Assembly (NCBI RefSeq): GCF_041228105.1
Contig: NZ_CP166097.1
Span: forward strand, 310,001 to 374,000
Length of the DNA: 64,000 nt
Direction of reading: 5' to 3'
DNA from: Pectobacterium aroidearum
GTDB taxonomy: Bacteria; Pseudomonadota; Gammaproteobacteria; Enterobacterales; Enterobacteriaceae
The translations under genes and the position numbers were made by a program. Shown in pieces: positions 9,071 through 18,828 of the stretch. Under the pieces are notes generated by a model. That model was given only the letters and a program-made list of their open reading frames with translations. It searched no databases and was not told the origin of the DNA. The first letter of the stretch is position 1, and the number at the start of each line of letters is the position of its first letter.

Positions 9071-9691
9071 TCAGGCTTTTCTCGCGGTGGCAAGTAACGC
9101 GCCAACCAGCACGAACAGTGAACCGAATATCCGGTTGAGTGTCTTCATCTGCCGTGGGCCTTTCAGCCACCCGGCGATCCGCGTGGCCAGCGTGGCATAG
9201 CCAATCATCACGATAATATCGACCACAACGGTGGTGACGCCCAATACCAGATACTGAGCGGCCTGCGGCTGGTGGGGGATAATGAACTGTGGGAACAGCG
9301 CCGCCAGAAAAACGATGCTTTTCGGGTTGGTCAGATTCACCAGCACCGCACGTTTAAAGAGTCTACGACGCGGCATCGCGCTGGCGATCGCCTGAAGGTC
9401 CAGTGCGCCTGCGGCACGCCACTGCTGAATCCCCAGCCAAATCAGATAAGCCGCGCCCAGCCATTTCAGCATATCGAAAGCCAGTACCGACTGGTTAAGC
9501 AGCGCGCCTAGCCCGATGCCGACCAGCACGATATGAATCGCCAGCCCGACCTGCAAACCACAGATCGAGGCCGCCGCGCCGCGATAGCCGTGACTAATGC
9601 CGGTGCTCATGGTGTTGATGGCGCCCGAGCCGGGCGACAGGCTGAGAATAAGCGTTGTGAGTAAATAGGTTAACCACCAGTCCAATGTCAT
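9071..9691 (-). CDS. rhtB: Homoserine/homoserine lactone efflux protein RhtB
   Basis: A 206-residue LysE/RhtB-superfamily exporter, paralogous to RhtC. Seen: the start [28 protein letters not shown] with the SPG signature, [18 protein letters not shown] in the middle, and a C-terminal basic [13 protein letters not shown] segment. RhtB exports homoserine in E. coli. Gene order recQ-rhtC-rhtB-pldB is as in E. coli, with rhtB convergent to rhtC and divergent from pldB. Confidence 0.94.
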   Translation of the reverse strand: MTLDWWLTYLLTTLILSLSPGSGAINTMSTGISHGYRGAAASICGLQVGLAIHIVLVGIGLGALLNQSVLAFDMLKWLGAAYLIWLGIQQWRAAGALDLQAIASAMPRRRLFKRAVLVNLTNPKSIVFLAALFPQFIIPHQPQAAQYLVLGVTTVVVDIIVMIGYATLATRIAGWLKGPRQMKTLNRIFGSLFVLVGALLATARKA

Positions 9692-9822
9692 GAAGCATAC
9701 CCCTGAATCACGTTCTGTATTACGAGAGTCTGTTTGTTTTTTATGTCACAATACGCTGGTGCTCTACCGCTTGTCATGTTCTTCCGCTAGCTTTAGTTTT
9801 CCCGCGTCACCGGAGAGGTGTG

Positions 9823-10860
9823 ATGGTTCAACGCCACAATACGTTGTTTACGTCGGAACGGTTAACGCCTGAGGGGTTAACCTTGAACCTGCTAACGCGA
9901 GAAGCGCAGTTTGCCGCTTTTGCTACCGGAGAATTACTGGATTTTTGGCGTCAGCGCGAAGAGGGCGAATTCTCTGGCGTTGATGACGTCCCTATCCGGT
10001 TTGTTCGTTTTACCGCGCCACAGCACGACAAGATTGTCGTTGTCTTTTCAGGCCGCATCGAAAGCTACGTCAAATATAGCGAAGTGGCGTATGACCTTTT
10101 TCATAGCGGCTATGATGTACTCATCATGGATCACCGTGGGCAAGGGCGATCGGGTCGCGTGTTGCAAGACGGCCACCGTGGACACGTTGTGCGTTTCAGT
10201 GATTATGTCGATGACGCCGAAACGCTGTGTCAGCAGCACATAGGGCCTAAGCACTATATCCGCCGGTTTGCGTTAGCGCATTCAATGGGAGGCGCGATTC
10301 TGGCACAACTGCTGATTCGCCAGCCTGAGACGTTTGATGCCGTTGCGCTGTGCGCGCCGATGTTTGGCATTCGTTTGCCGCTTCCTCATTGTGTTGCCGG
10401 ATGGATTGTCGATTGGGCAGAGCGTCGTCCGGCGATACGTGATTATTACGCTATCGGCACCGGACAGTGGCGTCCGTTGCCTTATCGAATGAATGTGCTG
10501 ACGCACAGCCGTGAACGCTACCAGCGCAGCATTCGATTTTATGCAGACTCGCCGGATTTGCGCGTAGGCGGCCCCACTTATCATTGGGTGCGTGAAGCGA
10601 TACAGGCAGGGAAACAGCTACAGGCACAGGCCAGCGCCGTCACTACGCCGCTGCTGCTGTTGCAGGCGGGAGAGGAACGCGTGGTGGATAACCGCAGCCA
10701 AAATGCGTTTTGTCAGGCACTGGCGCAGAGCGGTAACGCCAATGCGAACGGCGTTCTACAGGTTATCCCCGGTGCGCGGCATGAAATTCTATTTGAAACG
10801 GATAACCTCCGCGCTCAGGCATTTGCGCTGATTCTGGCGCACTTTGCGCGTTATCATTAA
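9823..10860 (+). CDS. pldB: Lysophospholipase L2
   Basis: A 345-residue alpha/beta hydrolase similar to E. coli PldB, which cleaves lysophospholipids at the inner membrane. Seen: the oxyanion-region strand IMDHRGQGRSGR around residue 107, the nucleophile elbow AHSMGGAI, and a late catalytic His in PGARHEILFE. No signal peptide. ATG 9823 is chosen over GTG 9820 because GGAGAG (9812-9817) gives better spacing. It is followed after 50 bp by yigL on the same strand; the pair is also adjacent in E. coli. Confidence 0.93.
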   Translation: MVQRHNTLFTSERLTPEGLTLNLLTREAQFAAFATGELLDFWRQREEGEFSGVDDVPIRFVRFTAPQHDKIVVVFSGRIESYVKYSEVAYDLFHSGYDVLIMDHRGQGRSGRVLQDGHRGHVVRFSDYVDDAETLCQQHIGPKHYIRRFALAHSMGGAILAQLLIRQPETFDAVALCAPMFGIRLPLPHCVAGWIVDWAERRPAIRDYYAIGTGQWRPLPYRMNVLTHSRERYQRSIRFYADSPDLRVGGPTYHWVREAIQAGKQLQAQASAVTTPLLLLQAGEERVVDNRSQNAFCQALAQSGNANANGVLQVIPGARHEILFETDNLRAQAFALILAHFARYH

Positions 10861-10910
10861 TTTTTGCGGCGTGTGCCGCTACAACACACCAGAAGTGAGA
10901 TCTCATCGTT

Positions 10911-11711
10911 ATGTACCATGTCGTTGCTTCCGATTTAGATGGCACACTGCTGTCACCTGACCACTCGCTGTCCCCGTATGCGAAAGAAACCCTCAGGCTG
11001 CTGACGGAAAAAGGGATTCACTTTGTGTTCGCGACCGGACGGCACCACATGGACGTCGCGCAGATTCGCGATAATCTCGGCATCAGCGCGTTTATGATTA
11101 CCTCGAATGGCGCGCGAGTGCACAACTCGCAGGGCGAGCTGATTTTTAGCCACAATCTGGATCAGGATATCGCCCGCGACCTTTACAGCGTCGTGCACAA
11201 TAACCCCGATATGCTGACGCACGTTTATCGCGATGATGAGTGGTTTATGAACCGTCCGCGTGCGGAAGAAGAACGTTTCTTCAAAGAGTCGATCTTTAAA
11301 TACAAGTTGTTCGAGCCTGCGCTGCTGGAAACCGATGGCGTCAGCAAGGTGTTCTTTACCTGCGATTCCCATGAACAGCTGCTGCCGTTGGAAGAAGCGA
11401 TCAATGCGCGCTGGAGCGACCGCGTTAACGTGAGCTTTTCGACGCTCACCTGTCTGGAAGTGATGGCAGGCGGCGTATCTAAAGGCCATGCGCTGGAGCA
11501 GGTGGCGAAGATCATCGGCTTCTCGCTCAAAGAGTGCGTAGCGTTTGGCGATGGTATGAACGACTACGAAATGCTGTCGATGGCAGGTAAAGGCTGCGTC
11601 ATGCAGAACGCGCACCAGCGCCTGAAAGATTTACTGCCGGATCGCGAAGTGATTGGTTCTAACGCAGACAGCGCGGTGCCGAATTACCTGCGGGAACTGT
11701 TTCTGAAGTAA
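10911..11711 (+). CDS. yigL: HAD-superfamily sugar/pyridoxal phosphatase YigL
   Basis: A 266-residue Cof-type (class IIB) HAD phosphatase close to E. coli YigL, which has pyridoxal-phosphate and sugar-phosphate phosphatase activity. Seen: motif I DLDGTLLS at residues 8-15 with the nucleophile Asp8, ATGRHH (motif II neighbourhood), SNGAR, the conserved lysine in GGVSKGHAL, and motif IV FGDGMNDYEML. It likely forms an operon with pldB. Transcription is convergent with glpQ, and a strong hairpin lies between. Confidence 0.93.
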   Translation: MYHVVASDLDGTLLSPDHSLSPYAKETLRLLTEKGIHFVFATGRHHMDVAQIRDNLGISAFMITSNGARVHNSQGELIFSHNLDQDIARDLYSVVHNNPDMLTHVYRDDEWFMNRPRAEEERFFKESIFKYKLFEPALLETDGVSKVFFTCDSHEQLLPLEEAINARWSDRVNVSFSTLTCLEVMAGGVSKGHALEQVAKIIGFSLKECVAFGDGMNDYEMLSMAGKGCVMQNAHQRLKDLLPDREVIGSNADSAVPNYLRELFLK

Positions 11712-11735
11712 GCCGTATATTCTCGAACCGACGCC

Positions 11736-11762
11736 CCATCGGGCACGTACTGCCCGATGGGA
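11736..11762 (+). terminator. Strong hairpin between yigL and glpQ
   Basis: Perfect 11-bp arms CCCATCGGGCA (11736-11746) and TGCCCGATGGG (11752-11762), 5-nt loop, 25 bp after yigL and 11 bp from the glpQ stop. No T-run is obvious; probably a shared terminator of the convergent genes. Confidence 0.55.
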
Positions 11763-11772
11763 ATGCTGAACT

Positions 11773-12858
11773 TCAGCGCGGTTTTTTCAGAAAATCGACC
11801 GCTTTGTCGGGGAAATCGGTGAACAGCCCGTCAACATCCGCCTGATAGTAGAGAATATCGTAAAGCCGATCGATATCCTTGGCGTACGCTGGTAGCCTGT
11901 CAGCCCTTGCCGTGAACGGGTGTACCTGAAGTTTATGCTGGTGGGCTTCCTTCACCATGCCGGTAAAGGTGATGTTGTCAGGCGTCGAACCTTTCTGGAC
12001 GAGCATGTGGTAGTCCGGCCCGATACCATCGGCATAGGTTGCAATCTGCTGCATGGCGCCGGGCTTTTGCATCCAGTCGTAGTTGTAATTCGCCCACGTC
12101 CCATCGGCCTGTTTCTCGTAGGTTTCATGCCAGTCGGTATAGGCAATCAGTTGAATCAGGTTTAGGTCCATCTTCATCTGCGGTTGCAATTCGGTTTTGA
12201 TGCGTTTTAGCTCTGCAACATCAAACGATTGCAGGAAAACCTTATCGCTTTTTTTCGTATAGCCATACTGCTTCAACACGGCCAGCGTTTCGCGGGCAAT
12301 ATCTTTCCCTTCCTGATGGTGAAACCACGGCGCTTTGATTTCGGGGTAGAGCCCGATGTTCTTGCCCGTTGAGTGGTTTAGACCCTGAATAAATTCAATC
12401 TCTTCCTGAAAGGTATGAATGCGGAAGTCGGATTTCCACATCGGGAAGCGGTTCGGGTAGCTCTGTACCTGCTTGCCGTCTTTGATGTCGAATCCTTCGG
12501 TGAATTTCAGCGACTTGATCTCTTGTAGCGTGAAGTCGATGGCGTAAAAGTGTCCATCTTTACGGGCGCGTTGCGGAAAACGTTCTGCCACATCGGTCAC
12601 GCGATCCAGATAGTGGTCATGCAGGACAATGAGTGCGTTATCTTTGGTGAGCACCAGATCCTGCTCCAGATAATCGGCACCCTGAGCGTAGGCCATTGCC
12701 TTGGCTGGAAGCGTATGCTCGGGCAGATAGCCGCTGGCGCCGCGGTGGGCAATGACGATTTTGTCGGTTGATGAAGCGGAGTCACTTGCGTGACTGGAAG
12801 CACTAAGGGAAACGGAGAGTGCGAGGGCGGAGAGTAGGGATGTTACGGTAACGTTCAT
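11773..12858 (-). CDS. glpQ: Periplasmic glycerophosphodiester phosphodiesterase
   Basis: A 361-residue precursor of the periplasmic GlpQ enzyme, which hydrolyses deacylated phospholipids (glycerophosphodiesters) to glycerol-3-phosphate and an alcohol. Seen: a signal peptide up to about SASSHA, then the GDPD signature IAHRGASGYLPEHT with the catalytic His and Glu, DYLEQDLVLTKD with metal-binding acidic residues, and VLHDHYLDRV. It lies 75 bp downstream of glpT on the same strand, so GlpQ releases the substrate that GlpT imports. A GC-rich hairpin separates the two genes. Confidence 0.96.
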   Translation of the reverse strand: MNVTVTSLLSALALSVSLSASSHASDSASSTDKIVIAHRGASGYLPEHTLPAKAMAYAQGADYLEQDLVLTKDNALIVLHDHYLDRVTDVAERFPQRARKDGHFYAIDFTLQEIKSLKFTEGFDIKDGKQVQSYPNRFPMWKSDFRIHTFQEEIEFIQGLNHSTGKNIGLYPEIKAPWFHHQEGKDIARETLAVLKQYGYTKKSDKVFLQSFDVAELKRIKTELQPQMKMDLNLIQLIAYTDWHETYEKQADGTWANYNYDWMQKPGAMQQIATYADGIGPDYHMLVQKGSTPDNITFTGMVKEAHQHKLQVHPFTARADRLPAYAKDIDRLYDILYYQADVDGLFTDFPDKAVDFLKKPR

Positions 12859-12887
12859 GCGATCAAACCTCTTTCTGTTGAGAGAAA

Positions 12888-12910
12888 GGCGGCGTCATCA
12901 TGACGCCGCC
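12888..12910 (-). repeat. Near-perfect palindrome between glpT and glpQ
   Basis: GGCGGCGTCAT (12888-12898), one C, then ATGACGCCGCC (12900-12910): an 11-bp hairpin in the 75-bp glpT-glpQ spacer. It has no T-run. It could stabilise the glpT end of the message or reduce read-through into glpQ. Confidence 0.65.
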
Positions 12911-12933
12911 AGAGGGATGCTTACAAGAGCGGG

Positions 12934-14283
12934 TTAAGCGCGGCTGGCTAACTCTGCTTTATGTTTTTTCTCATTCAGCATAACAACAATCAGCAGAAGT
13001 ACCGCCAGAATGCTGCCGCCGATCATCACCATGAAGCCGCCGTCCCAACCGAAGAAGTCAACGGTGTAGCCGACGATGGCGCTAGCGGCAACGGAGCCAC
13101 CGAGGTAGCCGAACAGGCCGGTGAAGCCCGCTGCTGTACCTGCTGCTTTCTTCGGTGCCAGCTCCAGTGCGTGCAGACCAATCAGCATCACCGGGCCGTA
13201 AATCAGGAAGCCGATGACGATCATACAGGCCATATCCACACCCGGATTACCGGCTGGGTTCATCCAGTACACGATGGTCGCTATCGTCACCAGCGTCATA
13301 AAGAACACGCCCGTTGCGCCACGGTTGCCTTTGAACACTTTATCGGACATCCAGCCGCACAGCAGCGTACCCGGAATACCTGCGTATTCGTACAGGAAGT
13401 AGGCCCAGGACGATTTATCCAGTGCGAAGTGTTTCACTTCTTTCAGATAAGTCGGTGACCAGTCGAGGATGCCGTAACGCAGCAGGTAAACGAAGACGTT
13501 GGCGATAGCGATGTACCACAGCAGTTTGTTCGGGAAAACGTACTGCATGAAAATCTGCTTAGCCGTCAGTTCTTCTTCGTCTTTTTCATTGTAGTCAACC
13601 GGATAGTCGTTTTTGTACTCTTCAATCGGTGGTAAACCACAGGATTGCGGTGTGTCACGCATCAGTGCAAACGCAATCAGAGCAACCAGAATCGCGGCGA
13701 AGGCCGGCATATAAAGTGCGGCTTTCCAGTCGTTAAACCAGGCCATACCCAGCAGGAACAGCAGAGGCGGAAGCCCGCCGCCGACGTTGTGAGCACAGTT
13801 CCATACGGATACGATGCCGCCACGCTCTTTCTGCGACCACCAGTGAACCATGGTGCGTCCACACGGTGGCCATCCCATTCCCTGGAACCAGCCACACAGG
13901 AACAGCAGGACGAACATAATCGCGATGCTTGATGTTGCCCACGGCACGAAGCCCATGAACAGCATCACGGCGGCTGCCAGAATCAGACCGGCAGGCAGGA
14001 AAACCCGTGGGTTGGAACGGTCAGATACCGAACCCATGATGAATTTGGAAAAGCCGTAGGCGATAGAGATACCGGATAGCGCAAAGCCAAGGTCACCGCG
14101 CGAGAAGCCCTGTTCAATCAGGTAAGGCATTGCCAGTGTGAAGTTTTTGCGTACCAGATAGTAGGCGGCGTAGCCAAAAAAGATCCCCATGAAAATCTGC
14201 CAGCGCAGACGGCGATAGAGGGGATCGACACGATCCTGCGACACGCGTGGCTGGTGGGCGGCGGGCCTAAAAATACTCAGCAT
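12934..14283 (-). CDS. glpT: sn-Glycerol-3-phosphate:phosphate antiporter
   Basis: A 449-residue MFS antiporter, nearly identical in many stretches to E. coli GlpT, moving glycerol-3-phosphate in and phosphate out across the inner membrane; the family also takes up fosfomycin. Seen: 12 membrane helices; the organophosphate:phosphate family core [13 protein letters not shown] with the substrate-binding Arg; [13 protein letters not shown] with the second binding Arg; and the central loop [13 protein letters not shown]. The ORF opens four codons earlier, but ATG 14283 is used: GGAGAT sits just upstream and it matches the family N-terminus. First gene of the glpTQ operon. Confidence 0.97.
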   Translation of the reverse strand: MLSIFRPAAHQPRVSQDRVDPLYRRLRWQIFMGIFFGYAAYYLVRKNFTLAMPYLIEQGFSRGDLGFALSGISIAYGFSKFIMGSVSDRSNPRVFLPAGLILAAAVMLFMGFVPWATSSIAIMFVLLFLCGWFQGMGWPPCGRTMVHWWSQKERGGIVSVWNCAHNVGGGLPPLLFLLGMAWFNDWKAALYMPAFAAILVALIAFALMRDTPQSCGLPPIEEYKNDYPVDYNEKDEEELTAKQIFMQYVFPNKLLWYIAIANVFVYLLRYGILDWSPTYLKEVKHFALDKSSWAYFLYEYAGIPGTLLCGWMSDKVFKGNRGATGVFFMTLVTIATIVYWMNPAGNPGVDMACMIVIGFLIYGPVMLIGLHALELAPKKAAGTAAGFTGLFGYLGGSVAASAIVGYTVDFFGWDGGFMVMIGGSILAVLLLIVVMLNEKKHKAELASRA

Positions 14284-14318
14284 AGATATCTCCAATGCGA
14301 AAAAAAACGATAGCTTTT

Positions 14319-14338
14319 TTGTTCTATTACGAACGTTA
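14319..14338. promoter_or_regulatory. GlpR-like operator near glpT
   Basis: TTGTTCTATTACGAACGTTA resembles the palindromic GlpR operator (consensus about WATGTTCGWTAWCGAACATW), with the GTTC and CGAAC half-sites conserved. It is about 36-55 bp upstream of the glpT start, where GlpR would block transcription. Confidence 0.5.
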
Positions 14339-14457
14339 TTGTAAGGGGCTAGCGTGCAAATGAGTGTGATTCATGACGCTAATGTTACACTTTTATGAAA
14401 CTGTGACGATTTTTGCGCTCATGTTAACAGAATCGGAAAATTCCACAGTGTGGTTTT

Positions 14458-14473
14458 AGTGATGTAAATCACA
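14458..14473. promoter_or_regulatory. CRP site in the glpT-glpA intergenic region
   Basis: AGTGATGTAAATCACA fits the CRP consensus TGTGA-N6-TCACA at nine of ten positions. It lies between the divergent glpT and glpA promoters. CRP activation of both operons is established in E. coli. Half-sites at about 14401-14405 (TGTGA) and 14365-14369 might add to this. Confidence 0.75.
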
Positions 14474-14517
14474 CTTATTGTTTTTAAATGCCCCTTTATT
14501 TTCGTTTAGTGTTTGTT

Positions 14518-14537
14518 TTTGCTCTTTATCAAACATT
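14518..14537. promoter_or_regulatory. GlpR-like operator near glpA
   Basis: TTTGCTCTTTATCAAACATT shares the outer and central positions of the GlpR operator consensus and lies 56-75 bp upstream of glpA. A weaker look-alike is at about 14498-14517. Inference from pattern only. Confidence 0.4.
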
Positions 14538-14592
14538 AACCCTCCTTTTTGTGTCCCAATAGCAACATATACCATCCGCCCGGAGCGAGAAT

Positions 14593-16263
14593 ATGATGCA
14601 AAATACTGGGAACTGGCGTGAAACTGACGTGGTTGTCATCGGCGGAGGTGCGACGGGAGCAGGTACGGCACGGGATTGCGCCCTGCGTGGGCTGCGCTGC
14701 CTGTTGCTTGAACGTTATGATATTGCGACCGGGGCAACCGGGCGTAATCACGGCCTATTACACAGCGGTGCCCGCTATGCGGTTACCGATGGCGAGTCTG
14801 CCCGCGAATGTATTGAAGAGAATCAGATTCTCCGGCGGATTGCCCGCCACTGTATTGAACCGACCGACGGCCTGTTTATTACCTTGCCGGAAGACGATCT
14901 TGGTTGGCAGGCACAGTTTATTGCTTCCTGCCAGCAGGCGGGGATTCGTGCTCAAGCGATGGACCCGCGGGAAGCGCTGCGGCTGGAACCCGCGGCTAAT
15001 CCGGCGCTGATTGGCGCGGTACGCGTGCCGGATGGTTCTGTCGATCCCTTTCGCCTGACCGCAGCCAACATGATCGATGCCTGCGAGCACGGCGCGGAAG
15101 TCTTGACCTATCACGAGGTTATCGGGCTGATTCGTCAGGGCGATCGGGTTACTGGTGTGCGCGTTTTCGACCATAAAAAAGGTGTAGAAACAGAAATATA
15201 CGCGCAGGTGGTGGTTAACGCAGGGGGAATCTGGGGGCAACACATTGCGGAATATGCCGATCTGCGCGTGCGCATGTTCCCGGCGAAAGGCGCGCTGCTG
15301 ATTCTTGGACACCGCATCAACAACATGGTGATCAATCGCTGCCGTAAACCCGCAGATGCCGACATTCTGGTGCCGGGCGATACCATTTCGCTGATTGGCA
15401 CGACCTCAACTCACATCGACTACGACCAAATCGACAATATGCTGGTGACACCTGCCGAAGTGGAAACGCTGATGCGCGAGGGATCTATGCTGGCGCCGTC
15501 TCTGGCGAGCACGCGAATTTTGCGCGCCTATGCCGGCGTCCGACCTCTGGTTGCCAACGACAGTGACCCCAGCGGGCGTAGCGTAAGCCGCGGCATTGTG
15601 TTGCTCGACCATGCCAGCCGCGACGGGCTGGAAGGGTTTATTACCATCACCGGCGGCAAGCTGATGACCTACCGTCTGATGGCGGAGTGGGTGACGGACG
15701 CTATCTGCAAAAAGCTGGGCCATGACGTGGCCTGCTCGACGGCACAGACGCCGCTGCCCGGTTCTGAGTCGCTGGATGAGGTGAAAACCGCCCCTCACGC
15801 CCTGTCAGCTTATCCTGCGGCAAAACCGCTCTCCGCGCCGCTGCGCGGCTCGGCAATTTATCGCCACGGTGAACGTGCTGGAAGAATGCTGTCCGGTGAA
15901 CGTCTTGATCGCAGTCTGGTGTGCGAATGTGAGGCCGTGACGGCGGGAGAAGTACGCTACGCCGTGGAATCATTGCAGGTGAATAACCTGATTGACCTGC
16001 GTCGCCGTACTCGCGTTGGCATGGGCACCTGTCAGGGTGAACTGTGCGCCTGTCGTGCAGCGGGCCTGCTGTGCCGGCTGGGCACCGCGACGCCGGAGCA
16101 GTCGCTCACGCAGCTCAGCCAGTTTTTGAACGAACGCTGGAAAGGGATTCGCCCAGTCGCGTGGGGCAATGCCCTGCGTGAAAGCGAGTTTACCAGTTGG
16201 ATTTATCAGGGATTGTGCGGCCTGACGGCCAGCGACAGCCAGGAGGATCGTCATGCGCTATGA
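14593..16263 (+). CDS. glpA: Anaerobic glycerol-3-phosphate dehydrogenase subunit A
   Basis: A 556-residue FAD-dependent subunit of the anaerobic GlpABC dehydrogenase, which oxidises glycerol-3-phosphate to dihydroxyacetone phosphate and passes electrons to menaquinone. Seen: the FAD dinucleotide fold VVVIGGGATGAGTARDCALRG near residue 13, GATGRNHGLLHSGARYAV, the GVRPLV...DHA region, ITGGKLMTYR, and a C-terminal cysteine cluster (CECEAVTAGE, CQGELCACR) of the BFD-like type. GGAGCGAG (14582-14589) precedes ATG 14593. First gene of glpABC, divergent from glpTQ; the 3' end overlaps glpB by 11 bp. Confidence 0.97.
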   Translation: MMQNTGNWRETDVVVIGGGATGAGTARDCALRGLRCLLLERYDIATGATGRNHGLLHSGARYAVTDGESARECIEENQILRRIARHCIEPTDGLFITLPEDDLGWQAQFIASCQQAGIRAQAMDPREALRLEPAANPALIGAVRVPDGSVDPFRLTAANMIDACEHGAEVLTYHEVIGLIRQGDRVTGVRVFDHKKGVETEIYAQVVVNAGGIWGQHIAEYADLRVRMFPAKGALLILGHRINNMVINRCRKPADADILVPGDTISLIGTTSTHIDYDQIDNMLVTPAEVETLMREGSMLAPSLASTRILRAYAGVRPLVANDSDPSGRSVSRGIVLLDHASRDGLEGFITITGGKLMTYRLMAEWVTDAICKKLGHDVACSTAQTPLPGSESLDEVKTAPHALSAYPAAKPLSAPLRGSAIYRHGERAGRMLSGERLDRSLVCECEAVTAGEVRYAVESLQVNNLIDLRRRTRVGMGTCQGELCACRAAGLLCRLGTATPEQSLTQLSQFLNERWKGIRPVAWGNALRESEFTSWIYQGLCGLTASDSQEDRHAL

Positions 16264-17515
16264 CGTTGTGATTATCGGCGGAGGACTGGCGGGGCTGACC
16301 TGCGGTATTCGTCTGGCGGAGCAGGGGAAACGCTGCGCAATTGTCAGCGCCGGGCAGAATGCGCTGCATTTTTCTTCCGGTGCGTTGGATTTACTCTCCC
16401 ATCTCCCTGACGGACAGCCTGTGAGCCAGCCGCTTGAGGCGTTGGATGAGCTGGCGCGTCAAGCTCCTCACCACCCTTATTCGCGCATGGGGGCGGCGGC
16501 GGTTGCCGCACTGTTGCCACAGGTCGAAGCATTGCTGGAGCGCAGCACTATCTCCCTGTTGGGCAGCTATCAGCAGAATCACTGGCGTATGACGCCGTTA
16601 GGTAAGTTTCGCGCATGCTGGCTGAGCCCGGTTGATGGCGTAACGCGTGGCCTGCCGGATTCCGATTTTGGCGATAACCCGCTCATTGCTGGTATCGAAG
16701 GTTTTCTGGATTTTCAGTCCCGAATTGTTGCCGGTACGCTTCAGGCGCAGGGGATCGCGGCGCGCAGTGATGACCTCAAGCTGCCGGTGCTGGATCGGTT
16801 ACGCCAAAACCCCAGTGAATTCCGTGCGGTAAATATCGCCCGCGTGCTCGATCGACCAGAAAACCGTGCAGCGCTGGTGGAGGAACTGTCGCTTCTGGCC
16901 AACGGTAACGATGCCATCATCATGCCTGGCTGTCTGGGGTTGGATAGTCCCGAAGTGGTGGGTGAACTCGCTGAGGCGCTAGGTAAACCGATATCGCTGT
17001 TGCCGACCTTACCACCGTCAGTTCTCGGATTGCGCTTGCATCAGGCGCTGTCGCAGCGCTTTCGTCAGTTGGGTGGCATGGTAATGCCGGGCGACCGCGC
17101 GGTGCGTGCAGCGCTGTCGGCGCAGGAGATTGCCGTTCATAGCCACCATCACCGTGATATTCCGCTACGGGCGAAGTACGCGGTGCTGGCGAGCGGCAGC
17201 TTCTTCAGTAACGGGCTGGTGACGCAGTTCGATCGGGTGACAGAGCCAGTCTTTGGGCTGGATGTTCGGTTTGCGGAGCAGCGCGAAGGCTGGAGCCAGC
17301 AGGACGTGTTTGCGCCGCAGCCCTATATGCAGTTTGGGGCGATCGTTGATGAACATCTCCATCCGCGTATTGGGGGCGAAACGATCGGCAATCTGTACGC
17401 CATCGGCGCAGTGCTGGAAGGCTTCGACCCGATTGCGCAGGGATGTGGCGCCGGGGTGTCCTTGCTTAGCGCACTGCATGTTGCCGAACAGATTTTGAAG
17501 GAGGGCAACCCATGA
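16253..17515 (+). CDS. glpB: Anaerobic glycerol-3-phosphate dehydrogenase subunit B
   Basis: A 420-residue flavoprotein subunit of GlpABC, thought to contain FMN and to connect the GlpA catalytic subunit with GlpC. Seen: the N-terminal dinucleotide fold DVVIIGGGLAGLTCGIRLAEQG, SSGALDLLSHLPDG, and a C-terminal GAVLEGFDPIAQGCGAGVS segment typical of the family. The start overlaps glpA by 11 bp and the stop overlaps the glpC start (ATGA), so translation is probably coupled across the operon. Confidence 0.96.
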   Translation: MRYDVVIIGGGLAGLTCGIRLAEQGKRCAIVSAGQNALHFSSGALDLLSHLPDGQPVSQPLEALDELARQAPHHPYSRMGAAAVAALLPQVEALLERSTISLLGSYQQNHWRMTPLGKFRACWLSPVDGVTRGLPDSDFGDNPLIAGIEGFLDFQSRIVAGTLQAQGIAARSDDLKLPVLDRLRQNPSEFRAVNIARVLDRPENRAALVEELSLLANGNDAIIMPGCLGLDSPEVVGELAEALGKPISLLPTLPPSVLGLRLHQALSQRFRQLGGMVMPGDRAVRAALSAQEIAVHSHHHRDIPLRAKYAVLASGSFFSNGLVTQFDRVTEPVFGLDVRFAEQREGWSQQDVFAPQPYMQFGAIVDEHLHPRIGGETIGNLYAIGAVLEGFDPIAQGCGAGVSLLSALHVAEQILKEGNP

Positions 17516-18723
17516 GCCTGCTTAGCGATAACAGTTTTGAAGATTGTATCAAGTGTACGGTCTGTACCACGTACTGCCCGGTATCGCGCGTGAACCCGCT
17601 TTATCCCGGCCCGAAACAGGCTGGACCGGACGGCGAACGCCTGCGGCGTAAAGATCCGGCACTGTACGATGACGCGTTGAAATACTGCACCAACTGTAAA
17701 CGCTGTGAAGTCGCATGCCCGTCGGATGTCAAAATTGGCGACATTATTCAGCGTGCGAAAGCGACGCACAGCAATCACAAGCCGACGTTGCGCGATGCGA
17801 TTCTGAGCCATACCGATTTTATGGGGTCAATTGCCACACCGTTTGCGCCGCTGGTCAACACGGCTACCAGCCTGAAGCCCGTGCGCCAACTGCTGGATAA
17901 GGCGTTGAAAATCGACCATCGTCGTCAGTTGCCGAAATACTCGTTCGGCACCTTCCGGCGCTGGTATCGTCAGCAGGCGGCAAAGCAGCAGGCCTATGAT
18001 GAGCAGGTCGCTTATTTCCACGGTTGCTATGTCAACTACAACCATCCACAGCTGGGTAAAGATCTGGTTCAGGTCTTTAACGCGATGGGCATTGGCGTCC
18101 AGTTGCTGAATAAAGAGAAATGCTGCGGCGTACCGCTGATCGCCAATGGTTTTCACGACAAGGCCAGAAAGCAGGCGCACGCTAATATCAAATCGCTGGA
18201 TGAGGCGATCAATCAGAAATCTCTGCCGGTGGTCGCGACGTCATCCAGCTGTACGTTCACGCTGCGTGATGAATATCCGCATCTGCTGGGTGTGGATAAC
18301 GGCCACGTGCGCGATGGCGTCGAACTGGTGACGCGCCAGCTCTATCGCCTGTTGGAAGAAGAAGGGCGAACGTTGCCGCTGCGTAAATTGCCACTGCGGG
18401 TGGCGTATCACACGCCCTGCCATCTGGAGAGGATGGGCTGGACGGCGTATACTCTGGCGCTGCTGCAACGCATCCCCGGTCTTGAACTGGTGATGCTGGA
18501 TTCCCAGTGCTGCGGTATTGCTGGCACCTATGGTTTCAAGAAAGAGAATTACACCACGTCGCAAGGCATTGGCGCACCGTTGTTCCAGCAGATTGAAGAG
18601 AGCGGCGTCGATATCGTGGTAACGGACTGCGAAACCTGTAAATGGCAGATTGAGATGTCGACCAGCAAACGGTGTGAACACCCCATCACGCTGCTGGCGA
18701 GGTCATTAGCGCAGCCAGAGTAA
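17512..18723 (+). CDS. glpC: Anaerobic glycerol-3-phosphate dehydrogenase subunit C
   Basis: A 403-residue iron-sulfur subunit that anchors GlpAB at the membrane and transfers electrons to the quinone pool. Seen: two ferredoxin-type cluster motifs, CIKCTVCTTYCPVSR (residues about 9-23) and CTNCKRCEVACPSDVK, followed by two CCG domains (KCCGVPLIANG and QCCGIAGTYG) with upstream HGCYVNY and HTPCHLERMG cysteines. Start ATG overlaps the glpB stop by four bases. The ryhB gene lies about 105 bp downstream on the same strand. Confidence 0.96.
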   Translation: MSLLSDNSFEDCIKCTVCTTYCPVSRVNPLYPGPKQAGPDGERLRRKDPALYDDALKYCTNCKRCEVACPSDVKIGDIIQRAKATHSNHKPTLRDAILSHTDFMGSIATPFAPLVNTATSLKPVRQLLDKALKIDHRRQLPKYSFGTFRRWYRQQAAKQQAYDEQVAYFHGCYVNYNHPQLGKDLVQVFNAMGIGVQLLNKEKCCGVPLIANGFHDKARKQAHANIKSLDEAINQKSLPVVATSSSCTFTLRDEYPHLLGVDNGHVRDGVELVTRQLYRLLEEEGRTLPLRKLPLRVAYHTPCHLERMGWTAYTLALLQRIPGLELVMLDSQCCGIAGTYGFKKENYTTSQGIGAPLFQQIEESGVDIVVTDCETCKWQIEMSTSKRCEHPITLLARSLAQPE

Positions 18724-18792
18724 GAAGCAGAGGGCGAAAAATGGGCCGTGACGCAGCTCGTATTGAGAATAAGAATTTATCGCAAAAAGCAC

Positions 18793-18822
18793 TTTACAAC
18801 TGCGAATGATAATGATTATTAT
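18793..18822 (+). promoter_or_regulatory. Fur-controlled promoter of ryhB
   Basis: A -35 TTTACA (18793-18798), an 18-bp spacer and a -10 TATTAT (18817-18822) form a sigma70 promoter. TGATAATGATTATTA (18807-18821) inside it differs at one base from the 7-1-7 Fur motif TGATAATGATTATCA. Fe-Fur bound here would cover the -10 region, giving expression only under iron shortage. Confidence 0.8.
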
Positions 18823-18828
18823 TGCTGT

